Shown here: in pieces, positions 26,095 to 34,151 of the stretch | Numbering within the stretch: the first letter of the stretch is position 1 | How the letters are laid out: each line of letters starts with the position of its first letter | Assembly: GCA_964629325.1 (NCBI GenBank) | Contig: CAZVSC010000005.1 | Coordinates: 1 to 64,000, forward strand | DNA from: Eutrophocola sp964629325 | GTDB lineage: Bacteria > Pseudomonadota > Gammaproteobacteria > Pseudomonadales > Pseudohongiellaceae | DNA length: 64,000 nucleotides | Reading direction: 5' to 3' | Notes under the pieces: generated by a model | Told to the model about the DNA's origin: nothing | Seen by the model: only the letters and a program-made list of their open reading frames with translations | Databases searched by the model: none | Position numbers and translations under genes: made by a program

Positions 26095-27441
26095 TCAGAA
26101 CTGGTACCGGAGACCGGTCTGATATTTCACCCTGTCGTAGGCGTAAAGATCGATGTTGCTGTCGTTGTCGATGTACGTGACATCGGTGGTGATATTGATA
26201 TTGCGAGCGAATTGCCAGATCCAGCCAAGCGACGTTGAGAACGTGTCGTCTTCACGGTCGACATTGAATACCGGTGCTGTGTCCTTGTTTTCACTCTTGT
26301 GGAAGGAAATACGGAAATAGGGGATGTGGCCCGGTTTGAACTGGAACTGTTCGGAAAAGGCGATCCCGTAAAACTGCTGGGCGTTGTTCTTGCCGGCGCT
26401 GCGCTGCGCGTCCTCGTCACCATAGTAGAAGCTGACATTATGCAGGAATCGCCCGGATGCTTTGCCCAGGTTGCCGGCGATAAGTACCTGGTTCACGTCC
26501 CTCAGTTTGTTGTCCGGATTCAGGGCGTCATCGTAACGGACAGCTGTGTATGCCGCAGTGAATCCCTGCGTCCAGCCTTCCCCGGCATTGCGCTGCCAGC
26601 CGCCCAGGATACTGGAACTGGTCTGGAACTCATCACCGTCCAGGTCAACGCGCTGCATGCGGCCGCTCAGTGACATGCGCACATTTTCCTGGGTCACTAC
26701 ATACCCGGCTTCGCCGGCGAGCAAATCCAGGTCGAACGCACTGGTGGAAAAATTGTTGTGCTGGTTGTAATTCATGCGAGCGAAGGCTGCATGGTTTTTA
26801 TCGAACGGATAGTTGTAGGTAAAGCCCGTACCGATGTCCATGAAGTCGTCGTCAATGCTTTGTCCGTTCGGGCCGAGTTCCACATCACCAATGGGGGTGT
26901 CGATAACACCGAGTTCCGTGGCACTGTTGATATTGGAATCCGAGCCGATATTCGAGTTCACATACCACGTGAATGAGCTTGAAACAGCCTGCTGGCGTTG
27001 TTCGATAAGGTCCAGGAAGGCTTCGATATTGGCGCTGACATTGGGGCCGGGATTCGTGGCCAGCACTTCATTGAAGAGCTGCTCGGAAGCCGTCAGGTTG
27101 TTGCTCATGAAATAGGCTCTGGCCAGTTCCAGTTTGACGCGCTGCTGGTCAGGATAGACGTAGGCTATACGCTCGAAGGCAAACACGGCTTCATCCGGTT
27201 TACCGGTCTCCAGTGCAGCCAGGCCGAAAAGAAAATCGAATTCTGCTTCTCCTTCGAGGTCGAACAGGTTCTGCTGTCCCAGCGCATAAGCCTGCTGGAA
27301 CTGCCCCTGGGAGATCAGCATGTTCATCTGTCCCACGACAGGGCTGTCTTCCTGGGCAAAGGCGCCATGGCAAAGCAGGACAGTTGAAAACAGTGTCGAC
27401 AGGGCCATGCGGTTCAGTCGGGGGCGCGAATTTCTGCTCAT
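26095..27441 (-). CDS. TPR plus outer-membrane beta-barrel protein (Slam/DUF560-like)
   Basis: A 448-residue exported protein. A signal peptide ends at HGAFAQ; about 150 residues of TPR-like helices follow (GQFQQAYALGQQNLF, GKPDEAVFAFERIAYVYPDQ), and then about 270 residues of alternating beta-strands ending in the C-terminal Gln-Phe typical of barrels inserted by BAM. This domain order is that of surface lipoprotein assembly modifiers (Slam), which move lipoproteins across the outer membrane. Start ATG 27441 is chosen; a later ATG (27408) would give a shorter signal peptide. No obvious client lipoprotein or TonB receptor is adjacent. The family call is by architecture and could be wrong at subfamily level. 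Confidence 0.6.
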   Translation of the reverse strand: MSRNSRPRLNRMALSTLFSTVLLCHGAFAQEDSPVVGQMNMLISQGQFQQAYALGQQNLFDLEGEAEFDFLFGLAALETGKPDEAVFAFERIAYVYPDQQRVKLELARAYFMSNNLTASEQLFNEVLATNPGPNVSANIEAFLDLIEQRQQAVSSSFTWYVNSNIGSDSNINSATELGVIDTPIGDVELGPNGQSIDDDFMDIGTGFTYNYPFDKNHAAFARMNYNQHNNFSTSAFDLDLLAGEAGYVVTQENVRMSLSGRMQRVDLDGDEFQTSSSILGGWQRNAGEGWTQGFTAAYTAVRYDDALNPDNKLRDVNQVLIAGNLGKASGRFLHNVSFYYGDEDAQRSAGKNNAQQFYGIAFSEQFQFKPGHIPYFRISFHKSENKDTAPVFNVDREDDTFSTSLGWIWQFARNINITTDVTYIDNDSNIDLYAYDRVKYQTGLRYQF

Positions 27442-27829
27442 GGGGTCATCACTCGGCTTTCCTTGGGGGTGAACTGGATCACGCAATTCTGCCAATACTA
27501 ATAAATTCAATAACGTATATCACCCTATTTGCGTCAATTTTATGTAAGAAATCCACGAATTATGCGGCCTTCCAGTTGACGTGGGAAAATTTCCCTCTTA
27601 AACTTGTTGTGTGTTAAACCTAGAACCGCTCCGGAGGTGATGATTATTAAGCAGTATCTGATTCTGACAATGGTTCGTACCTTTACTCTATAGGTGCACG
27701 CTGTATAGTCGGGTAATGGCAATTAGGCCTGCCCGTTAACAAACTTAGTAGCTTCTGTACGTTAGCAATTACCCGATTAGAGCACCTGTAGAGGGTACGG
27801 CCTATTCAAAAGGCCTGTAGAATCGCACC
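27442..27829. promoter_or_regulatory. Divergent intergenic region with palindromes
   Basis: A 388-base region between two divergent outer-membrane protein genes, more AT-rich than its surroundings. I see no gene. It holds GGGAAAATTTCCC (27582-27594, a dyad with one central base), the large nested inverted repeat listed separately, and a short hairpin GGCCT/AGGCC (27799-27815) just before the start at 27830. Both promoters must be here. Confidence 0.5.
27677..27798. repeat. Nested imperfect inverted repeat of 122 bases
   Basis: Outer arms: GTACC 27677-27681 and CTCTATAGGTGC 27686-27697 against GCACCTGTAGAG 27782-27793 and GGTAC 27794-27798 (one mismatch in 17, with four extra bases on the left). 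Inner arms: TCGGGTAATGGC 27709-27720 against GCAATTACCCGA 27765-27776 (11 of 12). The central loop is 44 bases. Nature unknown. Confidence 0.75.
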
Positions 27830-28648
27830 ATGAAATACCCAGCCGCACGCATCCGCGTATTCAAAACCCTCGCATTCCCCATTACCTGTTCGTTTGTTTT
27901 TCTGCCACTTGCCAGTGATGCCCAGGAACCTTCCCCGGCTACCACGCACAAATTCACACTGGGCACCTATTTCAGCAGCGGGGACTACGGGGCCGACAAG
28001 GACACCGATATCGACTATTACCCGTTCAGTTACGAAATCGCGCGATTTCCATGGGTTCTTTCGGTGACGGTTCCCTACCTTAGCCTGTCCGGTCCCGGCG
28101 ACGTTTTCCTGGAAACCGGCAATATCGGCAGGGGCAGGGAGGGTGCAAATTCCCTGATCGACGAACAAGGCCTGGGCGATGTCTTCCTGACGGGTACCTA
28201 CCAGATGAACCCGATCTTCAATGGCTGGGTCTTTGTCGATTTCAGCGTCCAGGCAAAATTGCCGACAGCAGATGAAACCCGTGACCTGGGTACCGGTGAA
28301 ACCGACTACGGTTTACAACTGGATTTCTATACAACGCTGGGCAGGAATACCTGGTTTTCAAGCCTGGGTTATCGCAGGCGAGGCAAAACCCCCTTGTATG
28401 ATCTCGAAGATTCGCCGTTCGCCTCTATCGGCATGATGCGCCAGTACGGCGAGAACACTTACCTGGGACTGCTTTATGATTACCGGGACAGGGCATCCAG
28501 CAACAGTTTTGAAAGCCATGAACTGATGCCATTCGTGTCATGGAATTTCGCCGAACGCTGGAACATGATGGTATATACCATTGTGGGATTCACTGACAGT
28601 AGCGCAGAACGAACAGCCGGTTTCCAGGTCTCTTATACGCTGCCCTGA
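27830..28648 (+). CDS. Outer-membrane beta-barrel protein, phenol-pathway transporter-like
   Basis: A 272-residue exported protein with a signal peptide ending near LASDAQ and a series of amphipathic beta-strands (HKFTLGTYFSSGDYG, FPWVLSVTVPYLSLSG, AGFQVSYTLP). The pattern resembles the MetA-pathway-of-phenol-degradation family of small outer-membrane channels, in which strands alternate with Gly/Asp turns. No catalytic motif is seen. I infer an outer-membrane pore or structural barrel with moderate confidence; the substrate is unknown. It ends at a strong shared terminator. Confidence 0.55.
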   Translation: MKYPAARIRVFKTLAFPITCSFVFLPLASDAQEPSPATTHKFTLGTYFSSGDYGADKDTDIDYYPFSYEIARFPWVLSVTVPYLSLSGPGDVFLETGNIGRGREGANSLIDEQGLGDVFLTGTYQMNPIFNGWVFVDFSVQAKLPTADETRDLGTGETDYGLQLDFYTTLGRNTWFSSLGYRRRGKTPLYDLEDSPFASIGMMRQYGENTYLGLLYDYRDRASSNSFESHELMPFVSWNFAERWNMMVYTIVGFTDSSAERTAGFQVSYTLP

Positions 28649-28670
28649 ACCGGTTTCAGCAGCCCAAATG

Positions 28671-28708
28671 AAAACGCCCGGTCACTTGGGAAAGAGACCG
28701 GGCGTTTT
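28671..28708. terminator. Bidirectional terminator
   Basis: Perfect 13-bp stem AAAACGCCCGGTC (28671-28683) / GACCGGGCGTTTT (28696-28708) with a 12-base loop, flanked by A and T tracts so it works on both strands. It sits between two convergent genes. Confidence 0.9.
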
Positions 28709-28729
28709 GTATTCAGGGCGGGCGTCTGC

Positions 28730-29575
28730 CTAGTGGTTCAGCAGGGTAGAGAGCGTCCGCATCGGTCGTACCGGTGGCGGTGCAGGGATATCCACGCGTT
28801 GTACCGGTGAAATACGTGTCGGCACTGTGAAACGGTCTGGTCGCTCCGGGCGTACCGGCACAGCTATCCGGGTACGAATTGTGGCATCGGCGGCGCTCGT
28901 GTCTGCCAGCAAGGTTTCGGTAATCTGAAGGGCTGCTTGCGATTCGGCAAGAATCAGGCTGTTCAGGATATCGAGACTCGCAACCAGCGTGTCAGCAGCG
29001 ATCTCGTGGCGCTCACCCAGCAGGATGGCTTCCACTTGTCCGTCCTGACCCTCCAGAATGACGCCGGCCACCAGCTCGTCAATCATGGCCTGGTCGGCGA
29101 TATCGAGACCGGGGGCGGGTGCAAGAGGTGCCTCAGGGGAGAAGCGCAACACGCTGACATCGAACTCCGGACGGGGAGTTATCGCCAGGCTGGCAATCCG
29201 GGTGCTTGTGCTGTCAGCATCGAGATTGAGTTCATTGCGCAGGCTGTCCAGGGGTGAGAGCGGCAGTTCCTGATCAGTGTGATCATTCGCGCCAAGCTTG
29301 AGGCCTGATCCGTCATTGGGTGTTTTGCCGGTGCCGCCGAAGCCGCTTTCACCGGGGAATTTGCCGGTGCCGCCAAAACCGCTGCCACCGTCACTGCCAG
29401 GACCTGTCAGGAAAAAATTGATCGCAAATGCCAGGCACAGGACAGCGAGAAGGGTGGCCAGTAGAGAATGGCTCTCCACCAGCGCAGCAGCCCTGGCTGT
29501 CAAATTTCCTGCTATGTCCTGACGGTGCTTTTTCATCCGCGCTATTTTATCGTGTTTGTTTGGGAAATGCTTCAC
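28730..29575 (-). CDS. Unknown membrane-anchored protein with GSGFGGTGK repeats
   Basis: A 281-residue protein I do not recognise. It has a basic N-terminus, one membrane segment (SLLATLLAVLCLAFAINFFL, about residues 37-56), then two copies of SGFGGTGK in a Gly-rich stretch, and a mostly acidic to neutral remainder ending in a Pro/Arg-rich tail (VPVRPERPDRFTVP, PAPPPVRP). The long start is GTG 29575; ATG 29536 would remove 13 residues. The motif recalls the GIGGTGI segment of DUF5666 proteins, and the upstream gene is a DUF6502 member; the two families are, as I recall, often neighbours. The gene is 51 bases after the DUF6502 gene and likely co-transcribed. No function assigned. Confidence 0.6.
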   Translation of the reverse strand: MKHFPNKHDKIARMKKHRQDIAGNLTARAAALVESHSLLATLLAVLCLAFAINFFLTGPGSDGGSGFGGTGKFPGESGFGGTGKTPNDGSGLKLGANDHTDQELPLSPLDSLRNELNLDADSTSTRIASLAITPRPEFDVSVLRFSPEAPLAPAPGLDIADQAMIDELVAGVILEGQDGQVEAILLGERHEIAADTLVASLDILNSLILAESQAALQITETLLADTSAADATIRTRIAVPVRPERPDRFTVPTRISPVQRVDIPAPPPVRPMRTLSTLLNH

Positions 29576-29626
29576 AAATTCAACAGCTTTCGAGGGGCTG
29601 GATTTGCGGCATCACCCGTTGTTGCT

Positions 29627-30523
29627 TCAGGCTGAAGGCGACTCTTCCGAACCGGTGGTATGGGTGTCGTCATTGCCGTTTCCCGCGGCCGGGTCATACT
29701 GCTGGTTATAGTTGAATATGCCGAAATTCATGCGGTAATGATTGTCGGGCGCTTTCCTGTCGGCTTTTTGCAACGCAAGGGCGCGTTCGTTTATCTTCAC
29801 CAGTGCGTCCATGCCAAGTTTATTGGCCATCTCGGTGAGTTCATTGATCGAATCCTGGCTGAGCTCGTCGTAGTAAACGCTGCGGTCAAAGAAGGGCGGC
29901 TTTTCCCCGGCCAGGTTGTGGACACCGGCATTCAGGTGGTCCTGGATATTCTTGCCGAAGAAGTAAAGCTTCTCTTCCTGGCCCTTGTCAGGGGTGAAGG
30001 TGGAAGTTTTCAGGATAACGCGGTGATCAGGGTCGAGTTCGACCATGTCCAGCCGCATCAGTTCGTCCAGAACCACGCGGGGGCGTATGTCTCCCTTGGC
30101 GATATTGGCCACCAGGCCCTCGAAGGAATCGTTGCTGAATTCATCCTGGTCCTGCAGGGGAAGGATTTTCGGTGTGCCGTCGGGATTTTGCAGCTGCTTG
30201 TCGCCTACCCAGCGGGCCACTATCTGGGAACCGACTGAAATGTTCATCGGGCGGGTTTCGGGGATGTCTTCCTCGGAGCGCAATCGTTTGACGTCCTTGC
30301 GATGCACGCCTGTCAGGAGATTTATTCGGCTGTCAGTCTGTTTTTTGCCCGGTACGGGGAAGTCATGTTCGGCCACATCAACATAAACGGATTTGAGCAT
30401 GTTGATCAGGAAGGGGTAGGTCACCTGGTTCGCCACCATGAATTTCACGAGCGGACGCAGGATCTTCCTGAGCGCACTGATTACGGCGATGTTGCCTTGG
30501 TGGAGTGATGAGTTGTCGGGCAT
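29627..30523 (-). CDS. DUF6502-family protein
   Basis: A 298-residue cytoplasmic protein of uncharacterised family DUF6502. The N-terminal region LRKILRPLVKFMVANQVTYP followed by LINMLKSVYVDVAEHDF, then INLLTGVHRKDVKRLR, is the recognisable signature and looks like a winged-helix DNA-binding fold. Start ATG 30523 is used; upstream in-frame sequence reads through a likely promoter. It is the first gene of a two-gene minus-strand unit with the glycine-motif protein and is divergent from the RND exporter (166 bases between starts). A regulatory role is a guess from the fold. Confidence 0.7.
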   Translation of the reverse strand: MPDNSSLHQGNIAVISALRKILRPLVKFMVANQVTYPFLINMLKSVYVDVAEHDFPVPGKKQTDSRINLLTGVHRKDVKRLRSEEDIPETRPMNISVGSQIVARWVGDKQLQNPDGTPKILPLQDQDEFSNDSFEGLVANIAKGDIRPRVVLDELMRLDMVELDPDHRVILKTSTFTPDKGQEEKLYFFGKNIQDHLNAGVHNLAGEKPPFFDRSVYYDELSQDSINELTEMANKLGMDALVKINERALALQKADRKAPDNHYRMNFGIFNYNQQYDPAAGNGNDDTHTTGSEESPSA

Positions 30524-30636
30524 AAATTGCAGTATAATGCCTAGAGGGAAAAAATCCCACATTTTTTAAGCCCGGGTCCCTGATGCCTGGCAAGCGAAAG
30601 AATGCCAGTAATTCAGAGGCTTGCAGCCAGCTCTGG

Positions 30637-30645
30637 TGCTATACT
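30637..30645 (+). promoter_or_regulatory. Possible extended -10 element for the RND gene
   Basis: TGCTATACT matches the extended -10 pattern TGnTATAnT, 45 bases before the start codon at 30690. No clear -35 is seen. Confidence 0.35.
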
Positions 30646-30689
30646 GCGGCGTTTTTTAACACCAGTTTCGAAAGGACTCCAGCCCTAAC

Positions 30690-33203
30690 ATGTTCCTGGA
30701 CAGATACATCAACGTGGTACTGCGATGGCCTGTGCCCGTTCTGGCTTGCGTCCTTGCGCTGACAGCCTTACTGGGGTGGTATTCCCAGCAATTTCGCATG
30801 GATGCTTCAGCAGACTCACTGGTGGTGGAAGGCGACGCCGACCTGGAGTATTCCCGCGAAATCAATGCCCGGTATGGCACGGGTGAATTTGTGTTTGTCA
30901 CATATACCCCCGACGAGCCCCTTTTTACCGGGGCTTCACTCGCAGCGCTGCGGGGATTACGAGGCGAATTGCTGGCCCTGCAAGGTGTTGATTCGGTAGA
31001 CAGCATTTTTGATGTCCCGCTGTTCAAGGTGGCCGATGTATCCCTGAGCGAGGTGGCCGACAATATCATCACCCTCGATTCCCCGGGCATCGACCTGGCA
31101 GACGCGCGCGATGACCTCGCCAGCAGCGATGCGTATCGCGATGTTCTGCTCAGTGCCGATGGCCAGACTACCGCACTGATCGTCAACTTTGCCTCCAACA
31201 TTGCCCTCGAGGACCTGCTGATACGGCGCACGGCGTTGCGAGAAGCGGCCCGTTCAGACCAATTCTCCGATAGCGACCAGGCTACCCTGAGGGATATCGA
31301 GGCAAGATATACCGAGGCTGCTATCGCCGATGCGCGCCAGCTGCATGAGGATATCGCCGCCATCCGGGCGATCCTGGATCGTTACCGTTCTGGCGCCACG
31401 ATCTACCTTGGAGGCGTGCCGATGATCGCCGACGATCTGGTGACCTTTGTCAGGAATGACCTGGTCACTTTTGGCACTGCCATCCTGCTCTTCATTATCG
31501 CAGCCCTGGCGTACCTGTTCCGTAAATTGCGCTACGTGGTGATTCCGCTCGTTTGCGGCACCGTCATAGCGGTCTGTGTCATTGGCCTGCTGGGATTGCT
31601 CGAATGGCCAGTCACGGTGATTTCCTCCAACTTCATATCCCTGTTGCTCATCATCACCATATCCCTGACTGTGCATCTAATAGTCAGGTACAGGGAGTTG
31701 GAGAACGAGCAGCCACAGCTGGGGCATCACGAGCGGATCCGCATCACGCTCAAAAACATGTCCAAGCCCTGTGCGTACACCAGCCTCACGACCATCGTCG
31801 CGTTCGGCTCCCTGGTGGTCAGTGACATTCCACCGATCATCGATTTCGGCTGGATGATGGTAATGGGAATCTGTTGTGCCTTCCTGCTGACCTTCATGAT
31901 CTTCCCGGCGATCCTGGGACTAATGCAGGCAAATATTTCTGCCACTGGCAGCAAAACTATCGATATTACCCCGGCCCTGGCGCGGTTTACCGACAGGCAC
32001 GGCAGGCTGGTCATGGTTGCCGCCGTTCTGCTGTTTGTCTTCAGTGCAACGGGGCTTTCCCGCCTGAAGGTGGAAAACAGCTTTATCGATTATTTCGATG
32101 ACAACACGGATATCTACCAGGGCATGGTGGCCATCGACCGCAATATGGGTGGAACCACACCCCTCGATGTCATTATCGACATGAGCAAGCCCAACCCGTT
32201 CGGTGATGCAAGTGATGCCTGGGACGACGAGGATGCATTCTTCGAGGATGAGTTTGACGACGGTTTTGACGAGTTTGACGAATTCGATGGCGGGGAGGCA
32301 GCTGATGCCGACGCCTACTGGTTCACCAGCGACAAGATGGCGGAGATTATCGCGATCCATGAATACCTGGAGAGCCTGCCTGAAACCGGGAAGGTGCTGT
32401 CTCTGGGAACCTTGCTGGGAATAGCCTACGAACTTAACGACGCGGAGCCGCTCAACAGTATCGAACTGGGTGTGCTCTACAACCGTATACCGCCCCAGTA
32501 CAAGGAAACTTTGCTGCGACCCTATGTCTCAGTGGCTGACGACCAGGTTCGCTTTTCCATAAGAGTACTGGAAACCTCGCCGGACCTGGTACGTGCGGAC
32601 CTGCTCAATACCATCCGCACAGGGCTGACCAGCGAATTCGGCTTTACTGAAGACCAGGTTCACCTCACCGGCATGCTGGTGCTTTACAACAATATGCTGC
32701 AGAGCCTGTACCAATCCCAGATATTGACGCTCGGGCTGGTCCTGCTGGTGATCATGGCTATGTTTCTTGTGCTGTTCCGTTCGTGGAAGCTTGCGCTGAT
32801 CGGGATCGTTCCCAATATATTGGCGGCATTGGCGGTGCTGGGCCTGATGGGTTGGCTTGGCATTCCGCTCGACATGATGACCATCACTATAGCCGCAATC
32901 TCCGTCGGCATCGGCGTCGATAATACGATCCACTACATCCACCGTTACAAGCAAAGCTTTCCCCAAATCCGCGATTACCGGCAAACCATGGTCTATTGCC
33001 ATGGCAGCATTGGTCGGGCCATGTACTACACGGGTTTCACTATTGTTGCGGGGTTCTCACTACTGGTCTTGTCCAATTTCACACCGACAATCTACTTTGG
33101 CCTGCTGACCAGCCTGGCCATGTGCCTGGCCCTGGCCGGCGCACTGACGCTCCTGCCGCAGTTGCTTATCTTGTTCAGGCCGCTGGGGAAGGAGGGGAAT
33201 TGA
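30690..33203 (+). CDS. RND/MMPL-superfamily exporter
   Basis: An 837-residue inner-membrane protein with the duplicated layout of the RND superfamily: one helix, a large periplasmic loop, five helices (from TFGTAILLFIIAALAYLFRKL), then the same again (second set from LGLVLLVIMAMFLVLF). Conserved GIGVDNTIHYIHRYK lies in the second half, and NFISLLLIITISLTVHLIVRYRE in the first. The architecture is like the COG1033 exporters that move lipids, hopanoids or other hydrophobic compounds. An unusual acidic insert occurs in the second periplasmic loop at about residues 508-540 (DDEDAFFEDEFDDGF...). The substrate cannot be told. There is no adjacent membrane-fusion protein. Confidence 0.85.
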   Translation: MFLDRYINVVLRWPVPVLACVLALTALLGWYSQQFRMDASADSLVVEGDADLEYSREINARYGTGEFVFVTYTPDEPLFTGASLAALRGLRGELLALQGVDSVDSIFDVPLFKVADVSLSEVADNIITLDSPGIDLADARDDLASSDAYRDVLLSADGQTTALIVNFASNIALEDLLIRRTALREAARSDQFSDSDQATLRDIEARYTEAAIADARQLHEDIAAIRAILDRYRSGATIYLGGVPMIADDLVTFVRNDLVTFGTAILLFIIAALAYLFRKLRYVVIPLVCGTVIAVCVIGLLGLLEWPVTVISSNFISLLLIITISLTVHLIVRYRELENEQPQLGHHERIRITLKNMSKPCAYTSLTTIVAFGSLVVSDIPPIIDFGWMMVMGICCAFLLTFMIFPAILGLMQANISATGSKTIDITPALARFTDRHGRLVMVAAVLLFVFSATGLSRLKVENSFIDYFDDNTDIYQGMVAIDRNMGGTTPLDVIIDMSKPNPFGDASDAWDDEDAFFEDEFDDGFDEFDEFDGGEAADADAYWFTSDKMAEIIAIHEYLESLPETGKVLSLGTLLGIAYELNDAEPLNSIELGVLYNRIPPQYKETLLRPYVSVADDQVRFSIRVLETSPDLVRADLLNTIRTGLTSEFGFTEDQVHLTGMLVLYNNMLQSLYQSQILTLGLVLLVIMAMFLVLFRSWKLALIGIVPNILAALAVLGLMGWLGIPLDMMTITIAAISVGIGVDNTIHYIHRYKQSFPQIRDYRQTMVYCHGSIGRAMYYTGFTIVAGFSLLVLSNFTPTIYFGLLTSLAMCLALAGALTLLPQLLILFRPLGKEGN
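32213..32311 (+). other. Acidic low-complexity insert in the RND protein
   Basis: About 33 codons made mostly of Asp, Glu and Phe with only Gly, Ala, Trp and a few others, including near-repeats of the unit DEFD. It lies in the predicted second periplasmic loop, shortly after the first strands of that loop. Confidence 0.8.
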
Positions 33204-34151
33204 TGGTTGGGTTGCGGCGTGGGAGTGGTCTCCGTTAGCCCGAGGCGATTGTCCGGTCTTACGTTGTTATTATTGAATGCCTGTGGTCAGCATGTGGTTT
33301 TTCGCCTCGGGCTAACGAGTGCTGCAAAAGATAATGAGGAAGTTGGCGCTGAAACAGGCCGCAATAACTATGCCAGAGTCATGACCTTGCGCCCAGGGAG
33401 GTCCGGCGGGTGATAAATTACAATCATAGTGAATTCAATAAGTTAGCATGCAGAATTGCAACTTCTGGTCTCTAATTTATGCATGTGATTCAGGAAGATA
33501 TGTTGCTTTCTTAAGGTAAAAAAATGTGTAAATTTTGAGCAGTGACACAAACGTTTTTTTCACTTACGTAAAGACCCTGTTAAAAATTTATCGCGCAGAT
33601 AAGAACTTACAAAAAAATAAAAATATTTTTTGTTGTGCCCAGGATTCCGGTCGGTAGCCTGGCCCGATCCGACATGAGGCAGGGGTAAGGAATACGCTAC
33701 AACCTGTTGAAAAGTATATTAAAAAAAGAGTCTTAATCGATAAGTCACAGGACGTCGGCGTTGCCATGTTCCAGTAGAAACACAAATGCCGCGAGAGGGG
33801 CTGATTTAGTGCCTCCGGCAGGGTCCGGGACGGCTATTGAATAAGCGTATTTGATATGGCACAATCCCGGCCTGCTCCAGTAATGTTATTTGTAACTAAT
33901 TGATTTTTAAGCGGTATTTTTACCGTGGTGCTACTGGCCCGGAACCGGTTTTTCAATGCCGGCGTCGGCTGAAATCCCCCTCTAACTCCGACTGGCTTCA
34001 CTGTCACCTAGCGGTGACCATCAGTCTTTCGACCAGGGGCATTGGGGCCAGGATATTGCCGGACATCGCCGCTATGGCGGCAAACTGCTTTCGGCATGCG
34101 TGACCGGAACAGAAAAACGTAAACCAAGACAACAGGAATCAGGAACACACC
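33204..34151. other. Gene-free region before tig
   Basis: About 950 bases without a convincing gene. The left part holds the perfect inverted repeat listed separately. From about 33415 to 33900 the sequence is AT-rich with A and T runs (for example around 33608-33633, ACAAAAAAATA/TATTTTTTGT). From 33940 onward GC rises, with small dyads such as GTCACC TAGC GGTGAC (34006-34021) that could form a leader structure for tig. I see no tRNA and no open frame with codon character like the neighbours. Confidence 0.6.
33233..33317. repeat. Perfect 16-bp inverted repeat with 53-base loop
   Basis: CGTTAGCCCGAGGCGA at 33233-33248 and its exact reverse complement TCGCCTCGGGCTAACG at 33302-33317. It starts 29 bases after the RND stop codon. 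No T-run follows, so it is not a standard terminator. No target-site duplication or transposase is visible. Confidence 0.9.

Noticed and set aside
27677..27798. Large palindrome considered as an integron attC site or a known riboswitch
   Set aside because: No proper core sites, no cassettes, and no riboswitch core that I recognise.
33233..33317. Inverted repeat considered as an integron attC site because of GTTAGCC and GGCTAAC
   Set aside because: In attC the outer ends read RYYYAAC ... GTTRRRY; here the orientation is reversed and the core consensus fails. No integrase or cassette array nearby.
33797..33806. GGGGCTGATT, as at the 5' end of tmRNA
   Set aside because: The following bases do not continue as GGATTCGACG, and no 3' partner ending in CCA with a T-loop was found within 400 bases.
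33940..34110. Possible tRNA or structured RNA before tig
   Set aside because: Small dyads only; no T-loop GGTTCRA motif, no acceptor stem and no cloverleaf.
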